A stretch of DNA of 64,000 bases from Fennellomyces sp. T-0311 (taxonomy: Eukaryota; Mucoromycota; Mucoromycetes; Mucorales; Lichtheimiaceae): positions 56,336 through 120,335 of the forward strand of contig JALLLT010000071.1 in NCBI GenBank assembly GCA_025266875.1, given 5' to 3'. The notes below the pieces were generated by a model. The model ran no database searches. It was not told the origin of the DNA and saw only the letters and a program-made list of their open reading frames with translations. Shown here piece after piece: positions 44,016 through 57,113 of the stretch (the stretch's first letter is position 1; each line of letters opens with the position of its first letter). Made by a program: the position numbers and the translations under genes.

Positions 44016-44520
44016 GCTTTGCAAACTTTATGTTTGTTTATATATTGCTGACTTGAGCTTTTGTTGTGCCTTACACACGCTCATGAAAAGGATCCTGGTC
44101 CATAATAAATTTTCGTAAGCGTATTTGCACCAAAGAACCATGGTCCAGTGACGAATAGTCAGTAAGTTTGATAAGTACGAGAATTATTGAAATACTGCCA
44201 TGACGTGGGTCCGAACAGCAGCAGTAAACAAAAGAAAGTTTGCGCTAGCCAAATTTGCTACATTGATAGATCTGGTTTTTAACCCATGTTTAAGAGTACG
44301 TGCAGCAAGTGTATCAAAAGCGAAGATACACATTACTCACTGAAACGGTTGGTATCTTGTGTTCTCAAGCAACGTCTATGATGAACGCTGCCAGTCTCTG
44401 TGCACATAAGCTATAGCCAGCAGAAAGATGAATTTACATATTCAATGAGCAGAAATTTGTATTGCGCAACGAGAAGAGCCAAGTACTGTGAGATGATCAT
44501 TTGAATCTGTGAAAAAAAAA

Positions 44521-46900
44521 CTACTGAGATGACGGCTGGGATTGCTGTTGCTGTTGAGCTTGATTGTTCTGGTTGGATCGACGCGAGGCTGACGATGATG
44601 GAGGAGTTTCAAGCGAGCAGGCAGAGGCAGCTGAAACTTCAAGTAACAAGCGCTGCTGCGGAGGCTGTTGGGCAGGGGAGCTCAACATCTTTGCAATACG
44701 AGATTCCACGAGGAAAAGCATCAGTTCGTCGAAGAAAAGACCGAGGATTCGGAATTGATCTAAGGTCAATGTATCAGTAAGCTTCCTAAAGCAAGTAAAA
44801 TGTGATAACGTACCGATTGTAGCAGTGCTGCGCAAGGTCATGTCTCTCAGGAGAAGGTCAGTGTAGAACGACCATTTGAGCACAAATTGCTTGGCGTAGA
44901 AAAGGTAGTAACCTCGCTCATGACCCTGTAGAGTAACGAGGGGAGGGTTAGTCATTGTATAGCAAACACTTGGCTGCATCCGTACCATATGAGCCGTCAT
45001 GTAGCGCTCAACAATGCCTTCCATCCAGGAAATCCAGTGGTCGAGGGTCATGGCGTTACGAAGCAAGTTTCCAACGTTGTCAACAACTAGAGAGACACTG
45101 TGTTAATAACCGGGCATTATCGATGTTATGAAAGCATACGTATGCGTCGGATCTCGTTAATGTCGCAGTCGCAGGTCCAGTAGGACTGGTCAAGAATGTT
45201 GTTGTAGTCGATCTCTTCCCAGTCCTTGATCATGGCATCGACGCTGTTGGGAGGTCGAAGCAGCGCCGATGCGGTTTGTGCCATTTGGTTGAGCTTGAGG
45301 TTGCGTCGAAACTTTGACACGAAGATGTGAGCCGCTGTCATCCTTTAGATCAGTAACAGTCGACAGTTGCATGTTGGCATCATTACCTTCTCCTTTGCGC
45401 TCTCGAAGGAAATCGGGGTACCCGTCCAATGACTGATGGATATAAGTTTCCAAACCGCGAGTGTATTCGCGCAGGCCTCTCATGGTCTCGCTGGGAATCG
45501 GCGCATTGACAGCGGGGAGAGAATTTGCAATGATGGCCTGTAGTGCATCGCTTGGTAAGTAAACCGGGAGAATCTAGCAAGTGGGACCAAGCACTTACAT
45601 CGTATAGTGAGCAATCGTACCGCCAGATTGCCTCCATTACTTGGACGTTCTCATCGATTAAGGTGCGGAAGTGGTCAGGCAACATTTGATGAAACGTGAT
45701 CATACGTCCATAAATCTAAGCAGCATGGATTAAAAGAAGGTCACGCAGTTAAGTGGACGAGCTTACGCTTCCAAATTGGCCGTTACGAATCAGCGTCAAT
45801 ATTTCATTGCAATGTTGCTCGTACAGTCTCGCAAACTCGAGAATGGTATCGTTCTGGCTACCGTGGGATGTGAACGGAAACGCAGCAAATGGCGGGAGGC
45901 GGACGTCAACGTGAGAGATGTTGTAGTTCGACGTCTGCTCCATCAGACGAGGGCGTTTCTGCATACGTCTCGCACCGGGAAAATTATCGAACTCGTCGTC
46001 TACGGGCGAGAATGAGCGCGGTGGAGATGCATGGCCCATCATGGGTTGGCGCGACGATGATTCAACGGAAGAAGGACTAGAAATATTAGATGTGTGAGCG
46101 CACATGGCTTATGATCAACAAAAATGTTGCATGTCACGCACCTGTTGTCTGGAAAGCGCGTAGGACCTCCTGCTCGGGTGCGGCGTGACGGCACAACGCT
46201 GCCAGTGTGCTGGGAAGGAAGGGGCTGCTGAAAGTAACTTTGCTGGGTGGAAGACCCTTCTCCGGGAGAGACGGGCGGCGGTGCAGTGCGGCGACGAATA
46301 CCGCAGTAATGATACTTGGATTGGCCACGCGTACCCAATCGTCGGGTGGAGATCTCCGGGAGCACATGGCGTATCAACTTTCCAAATGTGGCAGAGTTGA
46401 CAGGACTAACGTGACATCGATCGCAGGTCGAGCGGTAATGCTCGTACATGCCACTTCGCGGGACATTGTGATCCGCCTCGTACTGGTAGTTGTCTCTCAC
46501 CCTAAGCACAGCTTCAATCAGTTGCCTTTTTCTTCTCTTGTGATCACGTTACTTACCATTGTAGGACAAAACGACTTTCTTCGTTTTCAGTTTGAACACC
46601 ATGGCGCGCGTTTCGATTTGGACGACGCAGTAACGTAGTAGACGAGGTCGCAGGTGACTCAGGCTCTGACGACGAGCCATCTTCAGACGTCGTGGTCTGC
46701 TGGCGAATGCGATCTGATCGCCGAGGAACCGCAGATTGCGATGCCATTTCCAACATGTTGTCATGACCTTGCGAAGGTGGCGGAATTGCGCGGTGGAGAT
46801 CCTCCGTGGTAGACGGGAAGGAGCGACGGCGAGAGGGAAGCGAGGGTTGTTGCGGGTTATTCGGATTCATTCTTCTGAGCTTACTTTTCGTACGGGCCAT
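44521..46900 (-). CDS. RFX-family winged-helix transcription factor
   Basis: The first four exons are 46900-46557, 46501-46142, 46076-45767 and 45715-45599; the next begins near 45,523 (AIIANSLPAV) and further exons run to TGA 44521. The N-terminus is basic and Ser/Pro-rich. Residues about 115-190 form the RFX DNA-binding domain: DNYQYEADHNVPRSGMYEHY, CHVSPVNSATFGKLIRHVL, RRLGTRGQSKYHYCGIRRR. A conserved C-terminal helical region follows (DEFDNFPGARR, LYEQHCNEILTLIRNGQFG, TLDHWISWMEGIVERYM, KWSFYTDLLLRDMTLRS), the B/C/dimerisation region of the family. The tail is Gln/Ser-rich. RFX proteins bind X-box sites; in fungi they act in cell-cycle or DNA-damage control. No stop or frame problem was seen. 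Confidence 0.92.
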
Positions 46901-49264
46901 TGAGGCAGGGGAATCCAATGTTGCGTTACCCAAAAGGAAAGGGTGAGGGAAGAAAGAGAGAGAGCGAATGATGGCAATGGGAAACTGGTCTCTTTTTATG
47001 TCTGTTTCAAAAAACAGCTCGCATGATCACGATGCCGCAGCATTCCCCCGTCGCCTCTTGCTCCTAAAGAGCAACGACAACGATCACTGCTGCCAGGTGC
47101 GGATCATGTTACCATATGAACACCACCGACAGGTTTGCAGCCACTCCACACTGCTCTCATGAGGACTGATAAACAGGTTCTGTTCACTGTCGTCTATTGC
47201 TTACGGATGGATTGCCACGCCGCTCCCTATCGTTTTTCACTGATTGATCCATCCGCGTTGCATAAGCGAAGGCATGTGAAGACACTCCATTCTGATAGAA
47301 TATCGAGATATTCCTCTCGTCACCTTACATATCCGAAGATCCCACACTCCTTTCTGCTTAGCTCCTATGACTGCTCGTCCGTGCCATTATGCGTCTCAGG
47401 CTGAAACCCAACCCTTTCTTCTTTGGGAACCAGGACAATAGCATTGGGGGTTGCTCACGCAAGCACCATGGGCTCAAGCATTTTGTGCCTAACCCAAAGT
47501 GCTGCTTTTTTTTTGAATGCGCTGCCAATTGTATCACCCACAATAATGTCAATGCAAAACAATAATGCTCTACGTCTCGAAAAGTCCTTTCAAAAAAAAA
47601 GACACCCTTGAATTACATCACTATCAGAACTTTGGAAACGATTTCACACGGTATTGTTGAAAAAAAACCGATGTGACAAGAGTACTTTCTTTTCTTGCTT
47701 CCCTTTTTTTTTACTTCAAAAGTGCTTAATGCAGTCATGGTGATGATGCATGCAACAAGCTAGTTATCCCCAACTTTTTTTTCGTACACAAACAACATGA
47801 TAAACCGAGGTTTTGTTGCCGAATCCAGTGATGATAGTGGAGGTATACTATTTACATGTGATCAATGGACTAATAGCAGATTATTGGGGGCCCCTGATAT
47901 TATGTACGTAGAAGCTCCAGTTAGATAACAAGAAAAACTGCTTGAAAATAAAAACAAGTTGCAAAACTTGGTTGCGTTGTCAAGGTTTCAAAGATTAGAT
48001 ATTTGCATAGTCTATGTCTCGCTGGTCGATAAGAGTGTGGAATGATGCGTATCCTAGATTCTACCCTTTATTAATGATACCTCGACGGTAAATTCTTATA
48101 GAAAAAACATATCCTTGAAGACAAACAGTGCATGAGTCCAGACCATTAATGATCATATGCCGTATCCTGGTACTTTTTATATCTTTACTCTTGAGTACCC
48201 AACTGCATTAAACTGGTTGCTATCCTGGAGAGTACGAGTTCTTGGATATCAGCGCTAGAAGGTGATTTTTTTTTATCGTACTACTATCAACATTCAAATA
48301 AATCAGAGGTTTGTATATATTCCTAAAGCTATCAAACGTTTTTTTCTGACTCCTGCAGCTTATATTTTTACCTTCATCCCGTGGATGACTGATGTATGTA
48401 CGCACAGGAACTTAAAAGCGCGTGATTTTGTAGGATTATGTCTTTGCTGGTATGCCTTTTTTATGACTCCTTGGAACTACCAGTGTTCCCTGGAAGAAAG
48501 AGGCTCGAGTACCAGCTATTGAACAATATACATTGATAGTTATACTTTTCATTGGTTTCATTATCATCATTGTTCGCCTCATTTATGTATATCCATAAAA
48601 CACACTGCAATTTCAATACGTATTCGGTAGCTTCTTATGACCGTCATCGTCGCAGTACATGTATATGTATCTCTTGACGACACACCTTTTATTCAAACAC
48701 AAAGGAATCTATGCTTTGGTTATATGAGTCTATAATACATACAGCGTTATAACCGTGTTGATGCTTTTTTATGTAGTCCCTCGATAATCACACAACCTTT
48801 TTGCAGTGCTTTGTCGTTAGAATTTATGGAAGCATATAAACCTTTCAGTTTTACGTATGCATTACAATACATATTAATAAAGCGGCATAGCCACATACAA
48901 GGCAGGCCAAAAGTACTTATCCATAATGAAAACGGTAACGTAGTATCCGATAGCAACACTAGAATTGATGCTAGTACGCAACTTGTTGCTCTGGATGTGC
49001 TCTCTTTTTGCTTAAACTCATACATTAACCGGTTCAAGTTTATCCAAAGCCATGAATTTATGTGAAGACAGTGATACTACTATTTACAAAGCATAAAAAC
49101 GACAGGAATGTCAATGTCATTTACCGGTCAGTTCTTTGCCTTTGTATTAACAGCCTCCTATGTACTTTTTTTCTAATGTCGATCTGTCGTGTCCCTTGTT
49201 TTCCGAATAAAATCCAGAGATTTGCTTGTTGTGATTAGCCAGACCAGAAAAAATGAACGAATAG
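46901..49264. other. Long spacer with no supported gene
   Basis: Includes the RFX gene upstream region. Short frames occur on both strands but none shows family features or a consistent exon structure. Confidence 0.4.
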
Positions 49265-50701
49265 CTATTCTGGGCAACAATATCGACAGGTATTTGAGAT
49301 CCAGGGATGTTGTATAAGAATCTCCGTTTCACAAAGCGCATGTCTCATGCTCGTCAAAAGTGCAGCGGGCAAGTGCCAATTACACAAGATCTTTATCTGC
49401 TCAACACTTGTTCTGTGATCGAGTTCTAATGCGAAGTTGAGTAAATTGACTTGCTGCCACGGGTCGGGTACCCGTTCCTCTATGAGTTCTACTTCGACAC
49501 TTTTTAGTGTGGAAATAGCAGCAATTCGTTCCAGAGCTTGGGTAGTAAAACCCTTCAAGTTGCACAGCGAGACTACCTGGAGATTTGAGTGCTTCGCACA
49601 TTTTCGTAACAGACGGGTAACCGCATCATCTGTGCAGGCATTGTTCCATTTTATATTGTCCAGATCAATTTGTCTCAAACGTTCGGGATCTTTGCTTCCT
49701 TTGGGTATTGCGTCAGACAAGGTCAAATCGCATAACATCAGGTCTTCCAGAGCTGGAAAGCTCTCTAGCAATGTCACCAAAGAAAGGTCATAATTAAGTG
49801 TTATATGTGATAGATGCAAGGCTTGCAAATGGTGCATCGAGTGGAGTGCTGTACACGAGGAATGGTCAAGGGTCAGATCCATACGCAAAATCAATGTGTT
49901 AAGTCCTGGGTAGTTGTTTAACACTGTAACCATCGAGTTGGCGTCTCGAAGGTTGATATCACACCAATCCAATGTGTGCAGTTGTTGCCGTTGTAGAAAC
50001 TCCAGAAAACCAATCAATTCCATACTGTTGGGGCAGTGTGTAACTACTTGGCTATTGTCGACGCGCAGTGGCGTAGTCCTTGGAACCAATTCATTGACTA
50101 GTAAGGGAGTTTCCCAGTCTAATTCATTACCTTTGTCATTTCTCGTCAGATTGTACGAGTTGACATGGTACGTGAAATGGGTGAGTTGCGAGCATACTGT
50201 AAAAGTATGTGGAAATGCGCTGTTTGATGTATGATTCACTATTCTTAGATATTTCAAGGAACCAGGTGATATCAATGCAAGTGTATCCAGGAAAGTATCC
50301 GGATCTGTGATGGTACAGCCGTCGAGTTCTACATATATAGCTTGCTTAGTCTCAATTCGTCAAACTACTGCGGTTGAATGCTTACCTAGAGATGTGATAT
50401 TATTGCGCTGCCACACATAAAGCCTGCGCATGAGATAAAAGAGATCTTTTTCGTCTTGCAGACTATTCAAGATGACGCGTTTGACATGTTCTCGAGGACG
50501 ATACATCGCATGCTCGTTTCTCTGAATCGTATGGCTCACATTGAGACATAACGTTTCGGATCCATCGATTCTTTGCGATGAGGAAGATGGCTGGGATGAT
50601 GATTCGTTTCTTAAATCGGAGCAAGGATCGTCTGTGCTGTTGGTAAAGCATGATTTTGCTGCTGAATAAATCCTTTTGAAGAAGGAAAGCATGCATGACA
50701 T
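49265..50701 (-). CDS. Leucine-rich-repeat protein of the F-box/LRR type (no clear F-box)
   Basis: Exons are 50701-50386 and 50328-49265 (57-bp intron), for 459 residues. The second exon starts ELDGCTITDPDTFLDTLALI and contains repeated LRRs (SLKYLRIVNHTSNSAF, LQALHLSHITLN, NLQVVSLCNLKG). The SNSAFPHTFTVCSQLTHFTY segment closely parallels SNIAFSHIFTACPELTHFTY in the gene at 54938-57080, so both belong to one local family. The first exon has a short Ser-rich region and EHVKRVILNSLQDEKDLF, matching DHVKHVILVGLKSEDIYH of that gene, but I see no convincing F-box. It may be an adaptor that has lost the SCF-binding part. Confidence 0.8.
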
Positions 50702-51529
50702 TGAGAACGCCTAATCCGTTTGATAGATTTAATGAAATCCGGTGGGAAATACCGGCCTATAAATGTCATGTCTTGATATAACAATGAGGCAGGATTTAAA
50801 TAATGATAACTAGTGAGAAAAAGTGCTACAATAATGGCGGGTGTTTTCAGATAATGACGAATAATACAAGCGATAATGACGGGTGTTATGTAATCATGTG
50901 AAATAACCACGTTCAAGTAAAACGATACATAACGCACAGCAGGTTGTGGTGGCTAATGAGTTCAGAGATCCAGATAATTGGGTGCGCAGATACGTATGTG
51001 TGTTGTTACACAAGATCAGATCAAGGACACCACACACTGCCTTCATCAATCTTGGCGTACGTATCTCGTCGCAGGGATGAAGCTGATTCAACCGGCTGAC
51101 CTATGACAACTGGCAACCGATGATAAGACTATATTATGGAGCAACAGAGATTTAATCGTTGCCGTTGCCATACAAGAAAGTAGTGAACCGAAGTAATGAT
51201 ATGTGTTCAATTTAAGTTTTATGCAGCTAACCATGGTATTGTCGGAAAGGCTCCGTAATAGGAAGGACGGTACTCAAAAGCCCGCTCCTCTTCCTCACTC
51301 ACATTTACTTGAACATGGTGAATCCGCGTAAGATGGTCCTTTTTAAAGTATGCTCCATTACTAACTCGGTACTTTACAATGCACATGAAGTGATAGAACA
51401 AGAAATTTCATCACAACTTGAATTCATTCAACATTCGCTAGAGGTGCTGGAACTGTCAGAAATCAAGGTTCGAATCAAGTATTCAAATTGTCTAGGTAAC
51501 CTTAATCACAACATGCTTGAGCAATAGAT
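50702..51529. other. Spacer with possible LRR-like remnants
   Basis: No intact gene. A plus-strand stretch near 51,310-51,500 (LEFIQHSLEVLELSEIK) hints at an LRR remnant, but this is weak. Confidence 0.3.
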
Positions 51530-52062
51530 CACACCAGGAGCCTCTCCTCTTGACGTGGATAATGTCGCTGTCGTTGGCAATTCTGTCTATCGATCTATTG
51601 GAGATCCTAGTCAAGGGGCTGGGTGGAGCATTGTTTGGGGAAACGGTCGTCGCCCAATCTCAGGAAGTTACCCTATTGGTGATAATCACTCTGATCCCTA
51701 CTTTTCATTTGCAGTAAGTTGCATATTACGATAAAGAGGCTGCGGCTGATCCGGCTGGAGCGTAGGTGTTTATAGAGGCTCTCCGGGTCACTCCCCGCAA
51801 TGAATCCCTTACGGTCATCTCCGAAGGCAGGTGCTTGAAGGATTGTTGAGTATCGATTGGATGAAATATTCCCTTGGCGCGTATGAACTAATTTGCAAGC
51901 ATAGATATCAAGTATAAGAAGGTCATCGTGCAGGGAAAGTGTGTGGTGGGTAAGAAGTTTAAAGTCATAGAACCGCTGCTTGCGCAACTCGATGATCTGC
52001 TCAAGGATCGGCCGGGGGTGGTCGACGTGATCAATGTAGGTGGTTCATAAGGTGTCCTCTTG
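51530..52062 (+). pseudogene. Decayed RNase H-like domain
   Basis: Reading on the plus strand gives VAVVGNSVYRSIGDPS, GAGWSIVWGNGRRPISGSYP and later FIEALRVTPRNESLTVISEG, which match the order and spacing of an RNase H fold: a first beta hairpin, then the helix with an Ala/Glu..EAL pattern and a TVISD-like strand (Asp here read as Glu). In-frame stops interrupt it. RNase H domains of this type occur in reverse-transcribing and other fungal mobile elements. The downstream gene at 52240 may have belonged to the same unit. Confidence 0.45.
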
Positions 52063-52239
52063 GTGGATCACTAAATAATCACTTTTACAAGCTCGAAGCA
52101 AACCCATCTCGGTTCCTGCAACTGAAAAAATCAGCCCAAAAAATAGCCACGCGTGAGTTGCGAAAATTGAGGTATCTTACATCATCGTATCAACACGCTA
52201 GGCACTGATGGCTTGGTTAGAAAGCATATACTCAAGAAT

Positions 52240-52743
52240 ATGCGCAGCAGCAGGCACAGATCAAGCGGTATCAAAAACAGGAAGAAGAGATATAGGGAAC
52301 GAAAAAATGCGCGGGCACGATCACGAAGATCATTGCCATCACGATCGGACCGCCATCGGCCATTATCAGTACGTGAATCGTCTTTTATGGATTCCAATGA
52401 TATACATCAACCATCTTTCATACCGCTCGAACAGGACAATGGACCTTCATCTTCTTCAACACGGGAGGTTGGTGAGTCTGGAACAAATAGCGCCTTAAGA
52501 GCAATGACACCTGGTCTGTTAAGATGGAATAGTCGAAAAAGACAAGCCAATGATGTAGTCCCCGTGGAAGTCGATACATGTAACAACAAGCAGGTAACAG
52601 AACCTCCGGCATCGGATACAGAGGGCAACGATATGTATGAAGATGCTGCGGGATCCTTCGACCAAGTGGATGAAGCAAGCACGTTAGCGCGCTCACCCGA
52701 TTCAACGCTTATAAATGCTTTTCGTCATCTCTTTTACAACTAA
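52240..52743 (+). CDS. Basic Arg/Ser-rich hypothetical protein, possibly a transposon remnant
   Basis: First ATG at 52240 (MRSSRHRSSGIKNRKKR); the frame is open nine codons earlier without ATG. The N-terminus is strongly basic (RERKNARARSRRS), the middle has NSRKRQANDVVPVEVD and the C-terminus is acidic (DTEGNDMYEDAAG). The KRQANDVVPVE motif closely parallels KRKQVNDAVPIE in the linker between transposase and OTU domain at 58115-62599, suggesting shared ancestry with that element. No known domain. It may be the 3' exon of the dead RNase H-like locus rather than a working gene. Confidence 0.4.
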   Translation: MRSSRHRSSGIKNRKKRYRERKNARARSRRSLPSRSDRHRPLSVRESSFMDSNDIHQPSFIPLEQDNGPSSSSTREVGESGTNSALRAMTPGLLRWNSRKRQANDVVPVEVDTCNNKQVTEPPASDTEGNDMYEDAAGSFDQVDEASTLARSPDSTLINAFRHLFYN

Positions 52744-53710
52744 GTTCGCTTCAGAAAACCCTAAGTTGTAACATTTCTTTTCTTACGTATGTGAAATAAA
52801 TTCAAATTAACGCTTGATAGTAAGGTCACATTTACATTCCTTTAAGTCATCACTTGAACTAGATGGGTAAGATAATATCCTTCGGTAAATTTTCTGGAGT
52901 ATTCTCGTTGTGGGTCAAGAGCTGTGCGATCGAATCCCGTCCATCATCCTCGCTGGCGCTGGAATAGTCAAGCCTCTCATATGGGTGCCGATATCTATAA
53001 CCACTCTGTAGGTATGTAATCCTCAGATATTAGTCGAATACTAAGTCAAGATCAATGGTTTGGTCCTTCATACCAATGGAATGACGCTGGGCAATGAACT
53101 ATCCCAACATGAGCTAATAAAGCAGTGAAGTTTGGGACAGCTCTTTAAGATTGGTTCCAATCGTCGATTATGCATAGCAACATCTAAGCACAAGTACGTA
53201 GTGTCCATCCTTTGGGTGGTAATAGGTAACTTGATCGCCACCGGAGAGTCTTGTTCTTCAAATATAGTCCTTTCCCTGCGTAGATGTCAACTGACTGAGA
53301 GCATAAAGCACTTGAGCTTAGGACAAGCATTGAACAAATACAAAAATGAAATATTGTTGTAATGCCTTTTGATGATCTGATGAGTCAAGGAGGCTGATAA
53401 CCTTGTTAATTTATCAAGAAAACAATCACGATCAATGGTGGCACAATGATTGAGTTCTAGCAATAGTTGATGAGCATTGAATCTTTAATAGACACACTAT
53501 TCATCACTTACTCAACGATCTGATCTTTAAGTATCTCCAATCGATGAGCTTATGCATGATACAGTAAATCTCATAACCGTAAGCGAATTTCTCAAAGGTA
53601 ACAGGCTTGACGTGGCTTCCAAGGCAACGAATTTATCGTAGGTCTTCTTTAAATGCATTGTTTGTATAGAACTGTGCTCTTTTCCATACATTTTGAGGAT
53701 ATTCTGGTAC
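52744..53710. other. Spacer
   Basis: No gene recognised. The minus-strand open frame near 53,530-53,810 runs into the MITE and has no family features. Confidence 0.35.
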
Positions 53711-53713
53711 TTA

Positions 53714-54114
53714 GAGCGCGTTCGGGTAACCAAAAAATGCATTCTGGAGCAAAATGCATTTTGGTCGTGTTTGGGGTGCCATTTTAAGAAGTCATTACGA
53801 GAGCCCAAATGCATTTTGAGAAGTAGGTCTGAGCTACTTCTCTGAAAAAAGTCATTTTACGACATTTTCCCACATTTACACCACCCATAAAAAATATTTT
53901 AATATAATACTCATCAGCTCAAAATAAAGCGATACAGTGATAAGCAACGATCTATAGCTATTATTCCAGATAAAATGCATTCAGAAAATGTGATATGTTG
54001 ATGCCTTTCATATATACTGGATTGAGAATTATCTCGAAGCAACGACTTTCGGTGACAAAAAAGTAGTTTTGGCAAAATGCATTCTGTGAATGAATTCTGC
54101 ATTCGAACGGGCTC
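53714..54114. mobile_element. PIF/Harbinger-type MITE, 401 bp, TTA target duplication
   Basis: The left end GAGCGCGTTCGG and the right end CGAACGGGCTC form a terminal inverted repeat, flanked by TTA at 53711-53713 and 54115-54117, the TWA target duplication of PIF/Harbinger elements. Inside each end are AATGCATTYTG motifs (five or more copies in all), which add subterminal inverted symmetry. There is no coding capacity. It is non-autonomous and would need a transposase supplied elsewhere. Confidence 0.8.
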
Positions 54115-54117
54115 TTA

Positions 54118-54937
54118 ATCGTACCAGACGCGACAGGCTATTGTGCAGATCAGACAAATGTTCGGGCCCTATGGATAATCACATTGTTATGAGCCTATAA
54201 GGCATCTTTTTGTTTTTCAACAAGGGTATCTCCCATGCATGTCAATATCGCTTGTGGGATTCCTGATGGCCCATCAGCGATGACGATACCAGCACGTTCG
54301 AGCGAGCAACTGTAATTCGTTCGCTCTATCACGCCTATATCTTTCAAAAATGGTCCATATCCGTGATTCATCCGACTGCATGTTCCCACGCTGTAGCGAG
54401 GATATGGTGAACAGCTTGCTCACCGACCTAAGCAATTGGATCACATCCTTTACTACTGTACAGCATACAAGTCCCTCATGTAGATTACCTTTTATCACGA
54501 ATCCAAGAACACGCATATCGGCAAATATATACCACCGATTTTGGCGATGTTATACCCGACATACATCAGGCCTACAGAAGTATATAGTATACATCCTCCA
54601 ACATAGAATCTCTTGGATTATCGCTACTGATTTCAACAGATCCACAACCCCTCTTTAAGCTTTTTTGCCGCAACATGTATGGATGCTACCTATATGCAAT
54701 CCTGCTCCTTAAGCGAAGCTAACTTTGGCTAATTACCTACCAGTAACACTTCCATGGCCTAGCCACATGGGGTGGATTAAAATAGTTTCTGAGCGCTCGT
54801 ATTCTGTAATACGTACGTATTCCTGATTCAATTTCTCTTGTACCCCCGCCTTTTTTAACGTTTATTGATCAATGAGATTGATATGTCTACAATAAGTGCA
54901 AGAAATTTGTAGCAATCGATCATCATCAGATGAATTA
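54118..54937. other. Spacer downstream of the F-box gene
   Basis: Minus-strand open stretches (for example around 54,280-54,510) are not assignable; they could be LRR remnants. No supported gene. Confidence 0.3.
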
Positions 54938-57080
54938 TTACTTATTTCTACGTTTGATGACAGTAGCATATGTAACCATGTGCGGTTTTGTTTCAAATGG
55001 AACATTTGGCTGCTTGGAATCATTCAAGACATAGTATTGAGGGGCTTCCTGGTCAATGAGGTCCGATATATCCATGTGGCACGGCGTTTGTTCGGACTTG
55101 CCCACTACAAGGTTTTGGAAATAAATGCCTGTCAACTTGCTATTATTGAGCAACTGCAACATATCCGATCCATCAAATGCGCAAGGTGTGTCACTGTTGT
55201 TGCCGTATGCCGATACAAACAGTTCTTTCAGAGACGGTACTTTGCTGAGAGCCGTCAGTACCCCGGAGGGAAGATCACCGTGCGATTGAAATGCCAGTAC
55301 TTGGATCCCAGGACGCTTCTCGACAAACTCACGCAGGATGTCGCTATGGTAATGTGCTTGGTCGAGGTGGAGCCTGCAAATTTTGAGTGTCGATATTTCG
55401 GCGACCTTTAGTAGCACCTTGGGTCCGAAATGTTGTACCCAAGACATACTTAATGTCTCCAGTTTTGAATTCGCTGTAATATGTTGGAAAACCGATGCAA
55501 ACGCCTCGTCCTTATCCGAAACGTCGCCAGCATCCGTCCACTCAATATGCGAAATATGTAGGTGTTTCAGTTCGTTTAGGCCGTTGAATGGATATCTTGG
55601 TATGTTGAAAGGTATGAATGGGCTTCCCAAGGACAATTCTTCCAATCTAGGGCAGCAGTCAAGGAGCATCATCAAGCAGAGACCATCAATATGGAGATAC
55701 GGACATGTTAATGAGCGCAACCGTTGTAACTTTGTAAGCGAACCAAGTGTTTGTGGATCAAATACCAATTGGCCGGAAAATATGTATAGCCCCTCCAATG
55801 CTGGACAATGATTGAGCAAGGAAATAAGCGAGGCGGTATCTCGATGAGTTATGTCAAGATGAAGTGTACGTAGCTGCGGTAACTGAAGCGACTGAAACAC
55901 AGGAGACCATTGATACATGAGATCAAAGTCCTCACGGACGATTGGCTGAATAAACAAGTTCTCCAGAGTACTTTGGTTTCTTGTCACATACCGGGCTACG
56001 CGTGCGCCTCCATAGTCTTCACATATACTGAGGTATCGAAGTCCGGTACAGTTCGTGTCATTGGTATAGCCATCGACATCTCCAAGTTCGTCAAAGTCTT
56101 GATACGTATAGTAAGGTTGCAAGTAGTTGATGTTTGGACACATTTTGAGCAGGAAGTCAATATCAACCGAGATACGATTGTAATCCCACCATGGTTCACC
56201 ATCTACTACTGGATTGCAATCCCATACCCATTCATATTGCCACGTTTCAGAATTGTCGAACCTTGCATACAGACTTGGTCCGATAAAGCAGCGTAGATTG
56301 GGACAGCGCCTCAATAGCGGATAGAGCCGGGTATCTTTATTCATCACAACATCCAAGCATAAATGTGTAATTTTGGTCGGACGGTTCACCAATGTCGGCT
56401 CCTTTGACTTTTGAATGGTGGGTTCCGTGTCGTATACACCACTTCCCTCCCAATCATCCACTTTGAGCTGGTACGTGAAATGTGTGAGTTCCGGACATGC
56501 GGTGAAAATATGGGAGAACGCAATATTCGAGCGATGACCAACAAATTTCAGATGCGTCAAGTGAGGAGCCAACTTGGTCAAGATCTCCAATAATCCGTCT
56601 TGATCATCGGTTTGACACCCATTCAGTTCTAATTATTATATGATTAGTCCCGACCCTTGTATGCAGCTCCTTTTCCCATTTACCCAATGATTCGATCCTT
56701 GCGCATCCGTGAGTGAGAAGCTTTTCCACGGTATGATAGATATCCTCGCTTTTAAGCCCAACCAAGATAACATGCTTTACGTGGTCGCCTAGACAACAAA
56801 TTCGACGCTTATTCTCCATTTTTACGTCACGTGCACCCAGTGTCAACGTCTCCCAGGCACTTTGGGTATATTGTGGTATGGTGTGATACCAGTCGCGACA
56901 AACTGCCATACAGGCTAGCGAATCTCGCTGTTTCAGATGCATAAATATTCCAAGAAGAATATCGGATGGCAATATTGTCAAGAATCCAAATTGTTGTGCA
57001 GATAGTGTTAAAGATTTCGTATCGCTAGAGTCATTGTTGGGGTCCTTTGGACTGGAAGTCTTGGGGATGGAGTTTGTCAT
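54938..57080 (-). CDS. F-box / leucine-rich-repeat protein
   Basis: Exons are 57080-56684 and 56628-54938 (55-bp intron), for 695 residues. The start is ATG 57080 (MTNSIPKTSS); the frame continues upstream through the repeated GCGCACAGAAAA motifs, which look untranslated. Residues 36-80 are a clear F-box: ILPSDILLGIFMHLKQRDS, LACMAVCRDWYHTIPQ. The remaining 600 residues are irregular LRRs (LTHLKFVGHRSNIAF, LPQLRTLHLDITHR, LEELSLGSPFIPFNI, LKICRLHLDQAHYH). This is the layout of an SCF ubiquitin-ligase substrate adaptor. It is related to the F-box-less neighbour at 49265-50701. The substrate is unknown. Confidence 0.9.
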
Positions 57081-57113
57081 GGGTGACAGTAAAATAATTT
57101 TTTTGGGAGTCAC

